This document shows, in pieces, positions 1 through 6,044 of a stretch of DNA of 16,242 nucleotides; within the stretch, counting starts at the first letter, position 1, and every line of letters begins with the position of its first letter. Under the pieces are notes generated by a model. That model did no database searches, was not told the origin of the DNA, and saw only the letters and a program-made list of their open reading frames with translations. The stretch covers positions 1 through 16,242 of the forward strand of contig JAPULM010000236.1 in assembly GCA_027294925.1 (NCBI GenBank). The letters run 5' to 3'. The DNA comes from a bacterium (lineage in GTDB: Bacteria; Tectomicrobia; Entotheonellia; Entotheonellales; Entotheonellaceae). A program made the position numbers and the translations under genes.

Positions 1-328
1 CCAGCCGCGGGTAAAGTTGCGACAGGGTGTCATACGCCAACCCCCAGTCAGCCATGTCTCCGGGACGGAAGGACTCGACCAGCACATCCGCCTCGCCGGT
101 GAGTTGGATGGCTTGCTCGCGGCCTTCTGTCGTGCTGAGATCCAGCACAATGCCTTTCTTCCCGCGGTTCCATGAAATCCAAGCGGGCTGAAAACGGAAA
201 GGATCTCCGCCGGGAGGTTCCACCTTAATCACCTCGGCCCCGTAGTCGGCCATTACCAAGGTGCAGATGGCTCCTGGCATCCCCAATGAGAAATCCAGGA
301 CGGTTAGGCCTGTACATGGTCCTGCCAC
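1..328 (-). CDS. CaiB/BaiF family III CoA-transferase, N-terminal part (runs off the window)
   Basis: The first 109 codons of a family III CoA-transferase, which moves CoA between acyl groups in organic-acid catabolism. The start is taken as GTG at 328 because a GGGGGAGG ribosome site lies just upstream and the family's N-terminus follows at once: GLTVLDFSLGMPGA, then ADYGAEVIKVEPPGGDPFR, WNRGKKGIVLDLS and ADVLVESFRPG. These are the usual family blocks in the usual order. The catalytic Asp region lies beyond the left edge and cannot be judged. It is a different gene from the complete CoA-transferase at 6827-8044, and the substrate is unknown. The family call is firm. Confidence 0.88.
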   Translation of the reverse strand, partial: MAGPCTGLTVLDFSLGMPGAICTLVMADYGAEVIKVEPPGGDPFRFQPAWISWNRGKKGIVLDLSTTEGREQAIQLTGEADVLVESFRPGDMADWGLAYDTLSQLYPRL

Positions 329-750
329 GATTCACCTCCCCCTTCAGGTGTATGCGCGCCCGTTTCGCGAAGCATCTGTCCTATCCCTTCGGTACGCAAC
401 GGTCTTTCCAGCAAGTTTGCCGGACATACTTGGCTCGGGATTCCCCAGTTCGGCTGGCTCTTGACTTTGGAATCGCCTTGATCGTAGCCCAAGCCAGATG
501 GCGAGACTGAGTATGCAGCCCATTAAAGATGCGTGTCAACCTCACACCTCTGCCTAGACTTCCCAGATCAAACTGACTCCCCTGAGCATAGCACCATCTG
601 ACGGATAGGAATTCCAGTGCGACCAGGTAAGGCTAGGCGTATGCGAGATCCTAACACATCCTGAGCGACACATTCAGGTTCCGTCCGTTGCTTGCGCCAT
701 CGGCGCAAGCTAAAATAGCTTTTGGCTCGAGGCTCAAGGGCTGACGCATT
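329..750. other. intergenic stretch without a recognised gene
   Basis: About 420 bases between the divergent side of the CoA-transferase and the end of the SDR pseudogene. No open frame here resembles a protein family I know. The only clear structure is a hairpin at 690-710, followed by a smaller AGCTA/TAGCT stem and a short T run. Confidence 0.5.
690..710. other. perfect 9-bp hairpin
   Basis: Arms GCTTGCGCC and GGCGCAAGC are separated by the 3-nt loop ATC. On the plus strand it is followed by a second small stem (AGCTA-AAA-TAGCT) and TTT. No intact plus-strand gene ends just upstream, and on the minus strand (the direction of the cupin/SDR unit) no T run follows. It may be a relic or weak terminator, or a protein-binding palindrome. 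Confidence 0.45.
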
Positions 751-1117
751 TCATCTCGTCGCAAGTACTTGCTCCAGCACTGCATCGACACTCACCCCCT
801 GCTGCTGCGCCCGAACCACCATCCGATCCTCAAGCGTCTCGGTCATCGTGAGGGTCGGGTAGGTGGCATTGACGTTGATCCCCGAGGGCCACAAGTTGGA
901 TGATGTCGTCGGCCCGCGCCATATCAGCTACAAACGGAAAGATTCGCTGTCCGGTCTCCTGCGCCAATTCAGCTGCTACTGCCTGTATGGACGCTTGCGT
1001 GCGGCTACAGATGGCACAGTCAACACCTTCGCGTGCCAACTGCCGCGCAATCGCCTTGCCAATCCCTCGGCTACCGCCGGTCACCAGCGCCCTTTTTCCC
1101 TTCAGTTGTAGGTCCGT
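751..1117 (-). pseudogene. short-chain dehydrogenase/reductase pseudogene (start codon lost, middle deleted)
   Basis: The N-terminal Rossmann segment of an SDR is clear: DLQLKGKRALVTGGSRGIGK with the TGxxxGxG cofactor motif, then REGVDCAICSRT and a FVADMAR Asp block. At the expected start (1117-1115) the codon is ACG, one transition from ATG, with an in-frame TAG only two codons upstream. After about 75 residues the frame is lost. A second frame then gives a C-terminal-type segment, INVNATYPTLTMTETLEDR, followed by RAQQQGVSVDAVLEQVLATR and a stop at 751. About 110 residues carrying the Asn-Ser-Tyr-Lys catalytic set are missing. It lies 6 bp downstream of the cupin at 1124-1669 and was probably once co-transcribed with it. 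Confidence 0.85.
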
Positions 1118-1123
1118 GGGTCC

Positions 1124-1669
1124 CTAGCCTTTGCTCATTTCCCGGACATACTCAGAAAGCCGGTTGATGTCGTAAGGTTCGCACGCTTGCGTATGCGGGT
1201 TCCATATGCTGCGGCCCTCCCGGGCCACGATGTCACCACCATAGACGTGAATGGCATACGACTTACGATCGAGCGGGTTGGAGATGGCATGAATGGTGTG
1301 CGCATCGAGCAGCGCCACGTCGCCCGTCCCCAGGAGGCGTCCACCAACCCGATCGAGACCGTCGCTGCCTTCTTTGTAAAAGACATTCTGTTCCTCGCCA
1401 TCGTACACGCCGATGACCGCCCACATGCAATGATTGTGAGCCGGTGTCTTGAGGCCCGGGCCGTTGCTCACGTCCAGTACGGTCAGCGTGTTGGAGCGAA
1501 AAATTGCCGCGTCTCCAATCGACTTGGCATTTGCCGTGGGTGCAAATGCCGCTCGCAAACCCACCGCATCGGCGATCGCCTCCTGAACCAGCGCTTCAAC
1601 GACGGTGGCGGGATTCGACTCGCGTAGCGCCTCCTGGCATTGGGCAATAAAGGTATCAAGGTTGAACAT
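1124..1669 (-). CDS. cysteine-dioxygenase-like cupin (thiol dioxygenase family), copy 1
   Basis: A 181-residue single-domain cupin related to cysteine/3-mercaptopropionate dioxygenases, which use non-haem Fe(II) and O2 to make sulfinic acids. Visible signatures are PAHNH (His78, His80), GxYDGEEQNVFY (Glu92/93) and HAISNPLDRKSYAIHVYG (His127, His141), the pattern of the 3-His dioxygenase fold. Length is slightly under the roughly 200 residues of bacterial Cdo. ATG at 1669 is preceded by GAGGAGGAG. The substrate is not fixed by sequence; cysteine, another thiol or a non-thiol ligand are all possible. It is the first of three related but divergent cupins in the window, and a promoter with a possible operator lies just upstream. 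Confidence 0.85.
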   Translation of the reverse strand: MFNLDTFIAQCQEALRESNPATVVEALVQEAIADAVGLRAAFAPTANAKSIGDAAIFRSNTLTVLDVSNGPGLKTPAHNHCMWAVIGVYDGEEQNVFYKEGSDGLDRVGGRLLGTGDVALLDAHTIHAISNPLDRKSYAIHVYGGDIVAREGRSIWNPHTQACEPYDINRLSEYVREMSKG

Positions 1670-1717
1670 ACACGCTCCTCCTCTGTAGGCGGCTTTCTGC
1701 CGGCAAGGTCAGGGTAA

Positions 1718-1734
1718 GTTCTGCATAATGAAAA
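1718..1734. promoter_or_regulatory. candidate operator (GTTYTGCATAATGRAA type)
   Basis: GTTCTGCATAATGAAAA lies immediately downstream of the -10 box that would drive cupin copy 1, covering the expected transcription start. A near-identical 17-mer, GTTTTGCATAATGGAAC, is at 3043-3059. Looser versions are at 8291-8307 (upstream of cupin copy 2) and 15384-15400. The GTT...AAC half-sites suit a dimeric regulator such as the IclR protein encoded at 12954-13772. That link is inference. Confidence 0.4.
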
Positions 1735-1737
1735 GCA

Positions 1738-1766
1738 ATTGTATTTTGTAGAATCAAAAAGATCAA
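1738..1766 (-). promoter_or_regulatory. sigma70-type promoter for cupin copy 1
   Basis: On the minus strand, TTGATC (1766-1761), a 17-nt spacer, then TACAAT (1743-1738). The predicted start is near 1731, about 60 nt before the ATG at 1669 and inside the candidate operator. Confidence 0.6.
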
Positions 1767-1784
1767 GACGGGTCTTGACACGCT

Positions 1785-1910
1785 GCTTCGGTGCGCGTCA
1801 TTCCCAGTGAGTACCTGTCCTACCCGATTAACCCTGCCGAGTAGCAGGCCCGTTACCGAGAAGCCTTCGACCTCATCATCAAGGCTCTCACCACGGTGGG
1901 CACGTTCGTA
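1785..1910 (+). pseudogene. luciferase-like (LLM) flavin monooxygenase fragment
   Basis: The frame reads RVIPSEYLSYPINPAE, then an in-frame TAG at 1842, then QARYREAFDLIIKALTTVGT. This matches the style of the EYLSYG...ESRARFEEAFDLI region of bacterial luciferase-like monooxygenases. Only about 40 residues remain, with no start and a stop in the middle, so this is a gene relic. The identification rests on a short motif and is moderate. Confidence 0.5.
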
Positions 1911-2179
1911 CGATGTCGTATGGCATCTGCAATGGCCCCTTCAGTTTGGCAGGTACAGAATGTGTCGTGCGGCATACAGGCAACGCCAGAGGTAACCACG
2001 CTTAGTGTTTCACCGTGGGGGCGTGCGCTCAGCTTGTGAGCGCCAACGATCGCTCCCATTAGGGCTTGACAAGATCAGCTGAAACGATAAGATCCCTTCA
2101 AGAATTTGGAAATCGATTTTACTATATAAAACAGATAAGAACAACTGCAACCATCGGGCTCGGAGGTCATGTTATTATC

Positions 2180-2245
2180 ATGCGTGCAGCACCCTTTCAG
2201 CACTTGTTCACGCCTTATACCATCGGCTCCATGACCGTGCGCAGG
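2180..2245 (+). pseudogene. N-terminal relic of an old-yellow-enzyme-type oxidoreductase
   Basis: ATG followed by FQHLFTPYTIGSMTVRR resembles the start of NADH:flavin oxidoreductases of the old yellow enzyme family (FxxLFxPxxIGxMxxxNR). The similarity ends after about 22 residues, where the Asn-Arg and TIM-barrel body should follow. The region 1911-2179 before it shows no gene I can recognise. Confidence 0.45.
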
Positions 2246-2292
2246 TGGGGTGCCGTATGTAGGAGTCTATTGACAGAAAGGAGAAGCGCATC

Positions 2293-2934
2293 ATGACCGA
2301 TGTCGCCATACTCGATCACGCCTATCATTTTACCATGCAACGTTTGCTGACCACCGGACAGGCCCCGCACTATACCGAGTTAGCGGCCGAGCTGGGGTCA
2401 ACCATGGAGGAAGGCAAGCAGCAACTGCACGATTTAATCAACTCGGGGATCCCGGCCTGGGTGCATCCGGATACCGACTACATCGTCTCCTTTGCCCCGT
2501 TTCACAACCTGCCGACGCAGTACCGCATCAGCATCGACGCAGAACAAAAATGGTTTGCCCAATGAGGCTTTGAAGCGCTGGCAGTCTGCTGGCTCTTCCC
2601 GGGCAAAACCATCCACATTGCCACGCCCTGTCTCGATTGCGGCGACCCGATGAGCGTGGAGGTCCAGGATGGCCGCATCCTGCGCGCCGATCCCGAGACG
2701 ATGGTGGGGTACTGTAGTAGTGAAATCGGCGGACCGCCTGAAAATCGAGCCTGGCGTTGAAGCCGCATGAACCTCTTCCGGTCGGAAGAGCACGCTCGGC
2801 AATGGGCCCTGTACGACGCGGCGTACGACGCCAATCTGCAGTCCTTGGCGGCCTACATGGAACGGTTTAGTGGTGAGCGTTTCCGCGCCCGTATTCGCCC
2901 CGACTACATCTCCTGGCTGCGGGCGCAGCCGTAG
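2293..2934 (+). CDS. MerB-family (organomercurial lyase-like) protein with two in-frame TGA codons, predicted double selenoprotein
   Basis: Read through TGA at 2563 and 2758, this frame gives 213 residues, matching the 212-218 usual for alkylmercury lyase. Residues 10-60 form a helical winged-helix-like N-terminus. The catalytic part is VSFAPFHNLPTQYRISID, then WFAQ-U91-GFEALAV, PCLDCGDP (Cys113, Cys116), and AWR-U156-SRMNLFRSEEH. In E. coli plasmid MerB the matching segments are YAWC96ALD99TL, SSHC117AATGAP and SFC159CHVHFF, so both TGAs sit on the two catalytic cysteines. Asp99 is replaced by Glu94. MerB cleaves the C-Hg bond using these thiols and the acid. Each TGA has a SECIS-like hairpin (separate entries), and no other stop or shift occurs. 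ATG 2293 follows AAGGAG. No selA/B/C/D or merA/merR gene is in the window. Alternatives are a decayed MerB, or a homologue acting on another substrate. Confidence 0.85.
2566..2598 (+). promoter_or_regulatory. SECIS-like hairpin after TGA 2563
   Basis: Bases 2577-2583 (GCUGGCA) pair fully with 2587-2593 (UGCUGGC), two pairs being G-U, around the loop GUC. A lower GAAG/CUUC stem (2572-2575 with 2595-2598) closes it beyond a C-U mismatch. The loop starts 18 nt after the TGA, as in E. coli fdhF, whose apex is GCA-GGUC-UGC; here it is GCA-GUC-UGC. This is the kind of element SelB reads to insert selenocysteine. Confidence 0.78.
2761..2790 (+). promoter_or_regulatory. SECIS-like hairpin after TGA 2758
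   Basis: A perfect 7-bp stem, CUCUUCC (2773-2779) with GGAAGAG (2784-2790), closes the loop GGUC (2780-2783). As I recall it, that is the same apical tetraloop as E. coli fdhF. The loop begins 19 nt after the TGA. There is no bulged U in the stem, unlike fdhF. The hairpin overlaps codons for LFRSEE. Confidence 0.78.
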
Positions 2935-2992
2935 GTCGTGAGGTGTCGGAACGGACTGGCGCCATCGACACCAAACGCTTGTCCGCCAGATG

Positions 2993-3070
2993 CGAATTAA
3001 GGCTTGCTATTTTATCAGGAAAGGTTTAGATGGCAAGATTCAGTTTTGCATAATGGAACTTTATATCCGT
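2993..3070. repeat. dispersed 78-bp repeat, copy A (with operator-like 17-mer at 3043-3059)
   Basis: This segment aligns without gaps to 15334-15411 at roughly 70% identity, and the differences are mostly transitions. The best-kept core is GAAAGGTTTA (3018-3027). It contains GTTTTGCATAATGGAAC, almost the same as the 17-mer at the cupin copy 1 promoter. It lies between the MerB-like gene and the sulfite-oxidase remnant/TPR gene, so it could be an upstream regulatory region copied to two loci. Confidence 0.55.
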
Positions 3071-3153
3071 GCGCGACTGCTGCACTCATTTTTCCACCTA
3101 GCGGCATGACCATGGAGGCAAAACCGCCCAAGACAGAGGAGACCTTGATATGA

Positions 3154-3392
3154 CGCGTGGAGGTGAGTGTGGATGGTGGGCAGAGCTGGCACGACGCCCA
3201 CCTCGAGGAGCCACGAGAGACATGGCTGTGGGTGCGCTGCTTCTACCTGTGGGACGGTGGATCAGTCGGGTGCGTACCGCATCATGGCCCGGGCCACCGA
3301 TAAAGCCGGCCGCACGCAACCGCAAGACGCCGTGGAATTTCCAGCGCAAGCATTTCGATGGCATCATTCCGGTTGAGGTGAACGTCGAATAG
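3154..3392 (+). pseudogene. sulfite-oxidase-type Mo-co dimerisation domain remnant (frameshifted)
   Basis: Three consecutive frames give one C-terminal domain: RVEVSVDGGQSWHDAHLEEP, a TWLWVRCFYLW block, then AYRIMARATDKAGRTQPQ, and finally PWNFQRKHFDGIIPVEVNVE with a stop at 3392. This is the Mo-co dimerisation domain of sulfite oxidase family proteins (VEVSxDGGxxW ... RAxDxxGxxQP ... N). The molybdopterin-binding domain with its Cys ligand is absent, and a TGA precedes the first block. At least two frameshifts show it is dead. It is a further sign of past sulfur oxidation at this locus. Confidence 0.8.
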
Positions 3393-3508
3393 GCCCAGGT
3401 CCGCAAGCCATGCAGCCTCGTCTGTTGGAACACGCCATGACCTAGCAAATTCTCCAGTGGCTGGCAGGACAGAATCGTTAACCATAAAGGGGTCAGAGGA
3501 GATGCGGC

Positions 3509-5176
3509 ATGGATAGCTATTTCAATCTCGGTAGTTATCATCGACCGATTACCACGAACTCCTCAGAGGCACAGATCTGGTTCGATCGGGGGTTGAATTG
3601 GAGCTACGCGTTTCATCGCGAAGAGGCGCTACGTTGCTTCGAAAAGGTCATCGCACTCGACCCGGATTGCGCCATGGGGTATTGGGGGATCGCCTACGTG
3701 ACCGGACCGTATTACAACAGCCCCTGGGATAAGTTTCCCCGACGCATGCTGCCCGGCGTTATTGAGAAGGCCAACCACCACATACGCGAAGCTCAAACAC
3801 GAGCCGCTCATACCTCGCTTGTTGAGCAAGCCATCATCAATGCACTGATCGTCCGTTTCCCAACCCCGACATGTGAGGATGATGCGTTATATAGCCAATG
3901 GGATGATGCGTATGCTCACGCCATGCGTGACGTATATGTCCGATTTCCCGATGACAATGACGTGTGTGCCCTGGCGGCTGAAGCCCTGATGTGCCGTACA
4001 CCCTGGCAGCTGTGGGATTTAGATAAGCGTACCCCCGCCGACGGAGCGGATACGGCCGAGGCGTTGGCCATCATCACCGACACCGTTCAACGCATGGCTG
4101 ATGCAGGCGAAACGCCCCACCCGGGTCTGCTGCACTTCTATATCCACATCATGGAGATGTCACCTGAACCGGAAAAAGCGTTACAGGCGTCTCATACATT
4201 ACGAACACTCGTTCCGGATGCCGGCCATCTGGTTCATATGCCTTCGCACATCTACATTCTCTGTGGCGAGTATCAGAAGGCACTCGAAACCAACGTCGAA
4301 GCGGTGCTGGCTGATGACAAATATGTTGCCGAGCACAGCGAACTCGGCATGTCAACCATCTATCGCCTGCACAACGTCCATTTCCAAGTTTACGCGGCAC
4401 TATTCCTGGGCCAATATGAAAAGGCCCTGCGTGCGGCGGAGCAGATTTGGGAAACAGTGACGCCCGCTGCGCTGCGCCACGAAAACCCGATACTCGCGAA
4501 CTATTTGGAAGCGTATTACGGTATGAAGGTCCATGTGTACATTCGCTTTGGCAAGTGGCAGGAGATCATTGATGCTCCTATGCCGGACGATCCACAGTTG
4601 TTCGTGATGACGACTGCGCTATGGCATTATGCCAAAGGCGTGGCTTACGCGGCGACAGGCAACGTGGAGAAGGGGGCGGTGCAGCAGAAACGATTCATGG
4701 CGGCATGGGAGAAGGTTCCTGAACGGCGCCTCATCTTCAATAATGAATGCCGTGAGGTGCTGAAGGTGGCTGATGCGATGTTGGCCGGCGAGCTTGACTA
4801 CCGTCGTGAAAACTATGACGACGCCTTTGCCCATCTGCGCCGCTCCGTTGAGTTATACGATGGCTTGAACTACACCGAGCCCTGGTCCTGGATGCAACCC
4901 CCGCGCCATGCGCTAGGCGCTCTGTTGATGGAGCAAGGTCTTGTTACCGAAGCGGCTCAGGTTTATAGAGCCGACCTGGGATTGGATGACACCCTGGTCA
5001 GACCGTCACAACATCCGGGCAACATCTGGAGCTTGCACGGCTATGCCGAATGTTGCCAACGGCTAGAGAAGCCTGAGGAAATGGCAATCATCGAGCGACA
5101 ATTAGCTACGGCGCAGGCGATGGCGGATATGACGGTCAGTTCTTCCTGCTTCTGCCGTCAGGCGGACACTGGATAG
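3509..5176 (+). CDS. TPR-repeat protein with C-terminal Cys-Phe-Cys tail
   Basis: A 555-residue protein rich in tetratricopeptide helices. Examples are IWFDRGLNWSYAFHREEALRCFEKVIALDPDCAMGYWGIAY-type repeats near residues 22-70, GEYQKALETNVEAVLAD near 250-275, GQYEKALRAAEQIW near 300-315, and helical pairs up to about 540. A recurring His-rich block (HFYIHIMEMS, HMPSHIYI, residues about 210-255) and the tail SSCFCR near the C-terminus recur in this type of soluble TPR protein, as I recall it. No signal peptide is seen. ATG 3509 follows AGAGGAG. The repeats suggest protein-protein or scaffold roles, and the CFC tail could bind metal or form a disulfide. The function is not known. Confidence 0.85.
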   Translation: MDSYFNLGSYHRPITTNSSEAQIWFDRGLNWSYAFHREEALRCFEKVIALDPDCAMGYWGIAYVTGPYYNSPWDKFPRRMLPGVIEKANHHIREAQTRAAHTSLVEQAIINALIVRFPTPTCEDDALYSQWDDAYAHAMRDVYVRFPDDNDVCALAAEALMCRTPWQLWDLDKRTPADGADTAEALAIITDTVQRMADAGETPHPGLLHFYIHIMEMSPEPEKALQASHTLRTLVPDAGHLVHMPSHIYILCGEYQKALETNVEAVLADDKYVAEHSELGMSTIYRLHNVHFQVYAALFLGQYEKALRAAEQIWETVTPAALRHENPILANYLEAYYGMKVHVYIRFGKWQEIIDAPMPDDPQLFVMTTALWHYAKGVAYAATGNVEKGAVQQKRFMAAWEKVPERRLIFNNECREVLKVADAMLAGELDYRRENYDDAFAHLRRSVELYDGLNYTEPWSWMQPPRHALGALLMEQGLVTEAAQVYRADLGLDDTLVRPSQHPGNIWSLHGYAECCQRLEKPEEMAIIERQLATAQAMADMTVSSSCFCRQADTG

Positions 5177-5575
5177 CAAAGATCGCCTCGGCGTATGGCG
5201 CCGTAAACTCCCGGCCACGCGTTCTTCCGGCGTTCTCTGTTCCAATCCAAACATGGTTAAGTCGGACTGCACCCAGCCGGACACCACATTGATGCCACAG
5301 CGTCCGCCACTGATGCGGTTGACGTCGTTGACCATACGTCGTGCCGCCACAATGGGATGAAAAACGTGCGTATGGATGGTGGGAAAGAGCCGGATACACT
5401 CGGTGACTGCGGCTGGCGCCCCGTCATGATGGTCATCGATTCAAAGCGCTGCCCCTGGAAATCCAACCTACCGCCCAACGTGCTCCAGCGCGCCCCTGCT
5501 AGCAGAAAATCAAACCCCGCTGCTTCAGCAAACGGCGCCACCCAGCGGTTATAGTCCCACCTTAAGGCCGACGCG
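5177..5575 (-). pseudogene. luciferase-like flavin monooxygenase pseudogene
   Basis: On the minus strand, WDYNRWVAPFAEAAGFDFLL, then GARWSTLGGRLDFQGQRFES, is followed by a one-base frameshift near 5430. The next frame reads ECIRLFPTIHTHVFHPIVAARRMVNDVNRISGGRCGINVVSGW. The ISGGR...NVVSGW block is typical of the alkanesulfonate/dimethylsulfone-type LLM monooxygenases. The frame then shifts again to EFTAPYAEAIFAIQ, a segment that normally lies far downstream, so an internal deletion is likely. The start is lost. It converges on the TPR gene end. If the subfamily is right it was another organosulfur gene, but that is uncertain. Confidence 0.75.
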
Positions 5576-5666
5576 GCGCCATGCCCTTACTTTTTCTGTT
5601 CAGCTTTGCGGGCCATATCCATCGCCATCACGATGTTGAGGGTTCATATTCCATAGGCTAAAAGTA

Positions 5667-5702
5667 TTTCCTGATATGTGAAACGAATTTCACGTCAGGG
5701 AA
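5667..5702. promoter_or_regulatory. long interrupted palindrome
   Basis: GTGAAA-CGAA-TTTCAC forms the core (5678-5693). Outer arms TTTCCTGA (5667-5674) and TCAGGGAA (5695-5702) also pair, with one mismatch. There is no T run, so an operator is more likely than a terminator. It lies about 215 bp before the promoter at 5916. Confidence 0.45.
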
Positions 5703-5915
5703 TCCGATGTCAAAAGCTTCGCGGCCTGATGGGTCCGTCAAAAAATCTGCATTTGCATGACTTTCCAAGGCCTACTGGAGCCGGCCCCTTGACCATCCGC
5801 TGGTGTGCGTAGCCCGGTGGATAGCCACTTTGAGGTTCTGCCTAAGGGCCTCTATTATAATCGGTCCATCAGACGGGTATCTGGGAAATGTTGGACATAC
5901 TGAAGGCCTTGGAGC

Positions 5916-5943
5916 TTGACGTGATTTTTTTTCGTAGGATAAT
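5916..5943 (+). promoter_or_regulatory. sigma70-type promoter for the hydratase/CoA-transferase operon
   Basis: TTGACG (5916-5921), a 16-nt spacer containing a T run, and GATAAT (5938-5943). It would give a leader of about 95 nt before the ATG at 6045. Confidence 0.55.
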
Positions 5944-6044
5944 CTTTCCAAAGACAGGTAGGCACGGATAAGCGTCGAGGATGTGTTCCATGTTCGGCCG
6001 ACACCTTGCGGACTCAAGCACCGAAACAGGAGGAGAGCTTTGTC

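Larger units (their letters stand above)
5576..6044. other. intergenic region upstream of the hydratase/CoA-transferase operon
   Basis: No intact gene. Near 5587-5645 on the minus strand there is a short possible C-terminal relic (IVMAMDMARKAEQKK then stop) that I cannot assign. The region also holds the palindrome at 5667-5702, a TATAAT at 5856-5861 without a good -35, and the promoter at 5916-5943. Confidence 0.5.

Noticed and set aside
690..710. Hairpin as the terminator of the cupin/SDR unit
   Set aside because: On the minus strand no U run follows the stem; only the opposite strand has one and no gene ends there.
1842..1844. In-frame TAG in the LLM fragment as a recoded codon (pyrrolysine)
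   Set aside because: No start, no downstream continuation of the family, and surrounding decay; an ordinary pseudogene stop explains it.
2293..2565. A complete 90-residue protein ending at the first TGA
   Set aside because: The MerB-like frame continues past it in register with the family to 2934, and the TGA falls on the catalytic Cys column with a SECIS-like hairpin, so termination here is not the best reading.
2758..2760. Second TGA as the real gene end
   Set aside because: The family's C-terminal block (MNLFRSEEH ... AAYMERFSG) follows in the same frame up to TAG at 2932.
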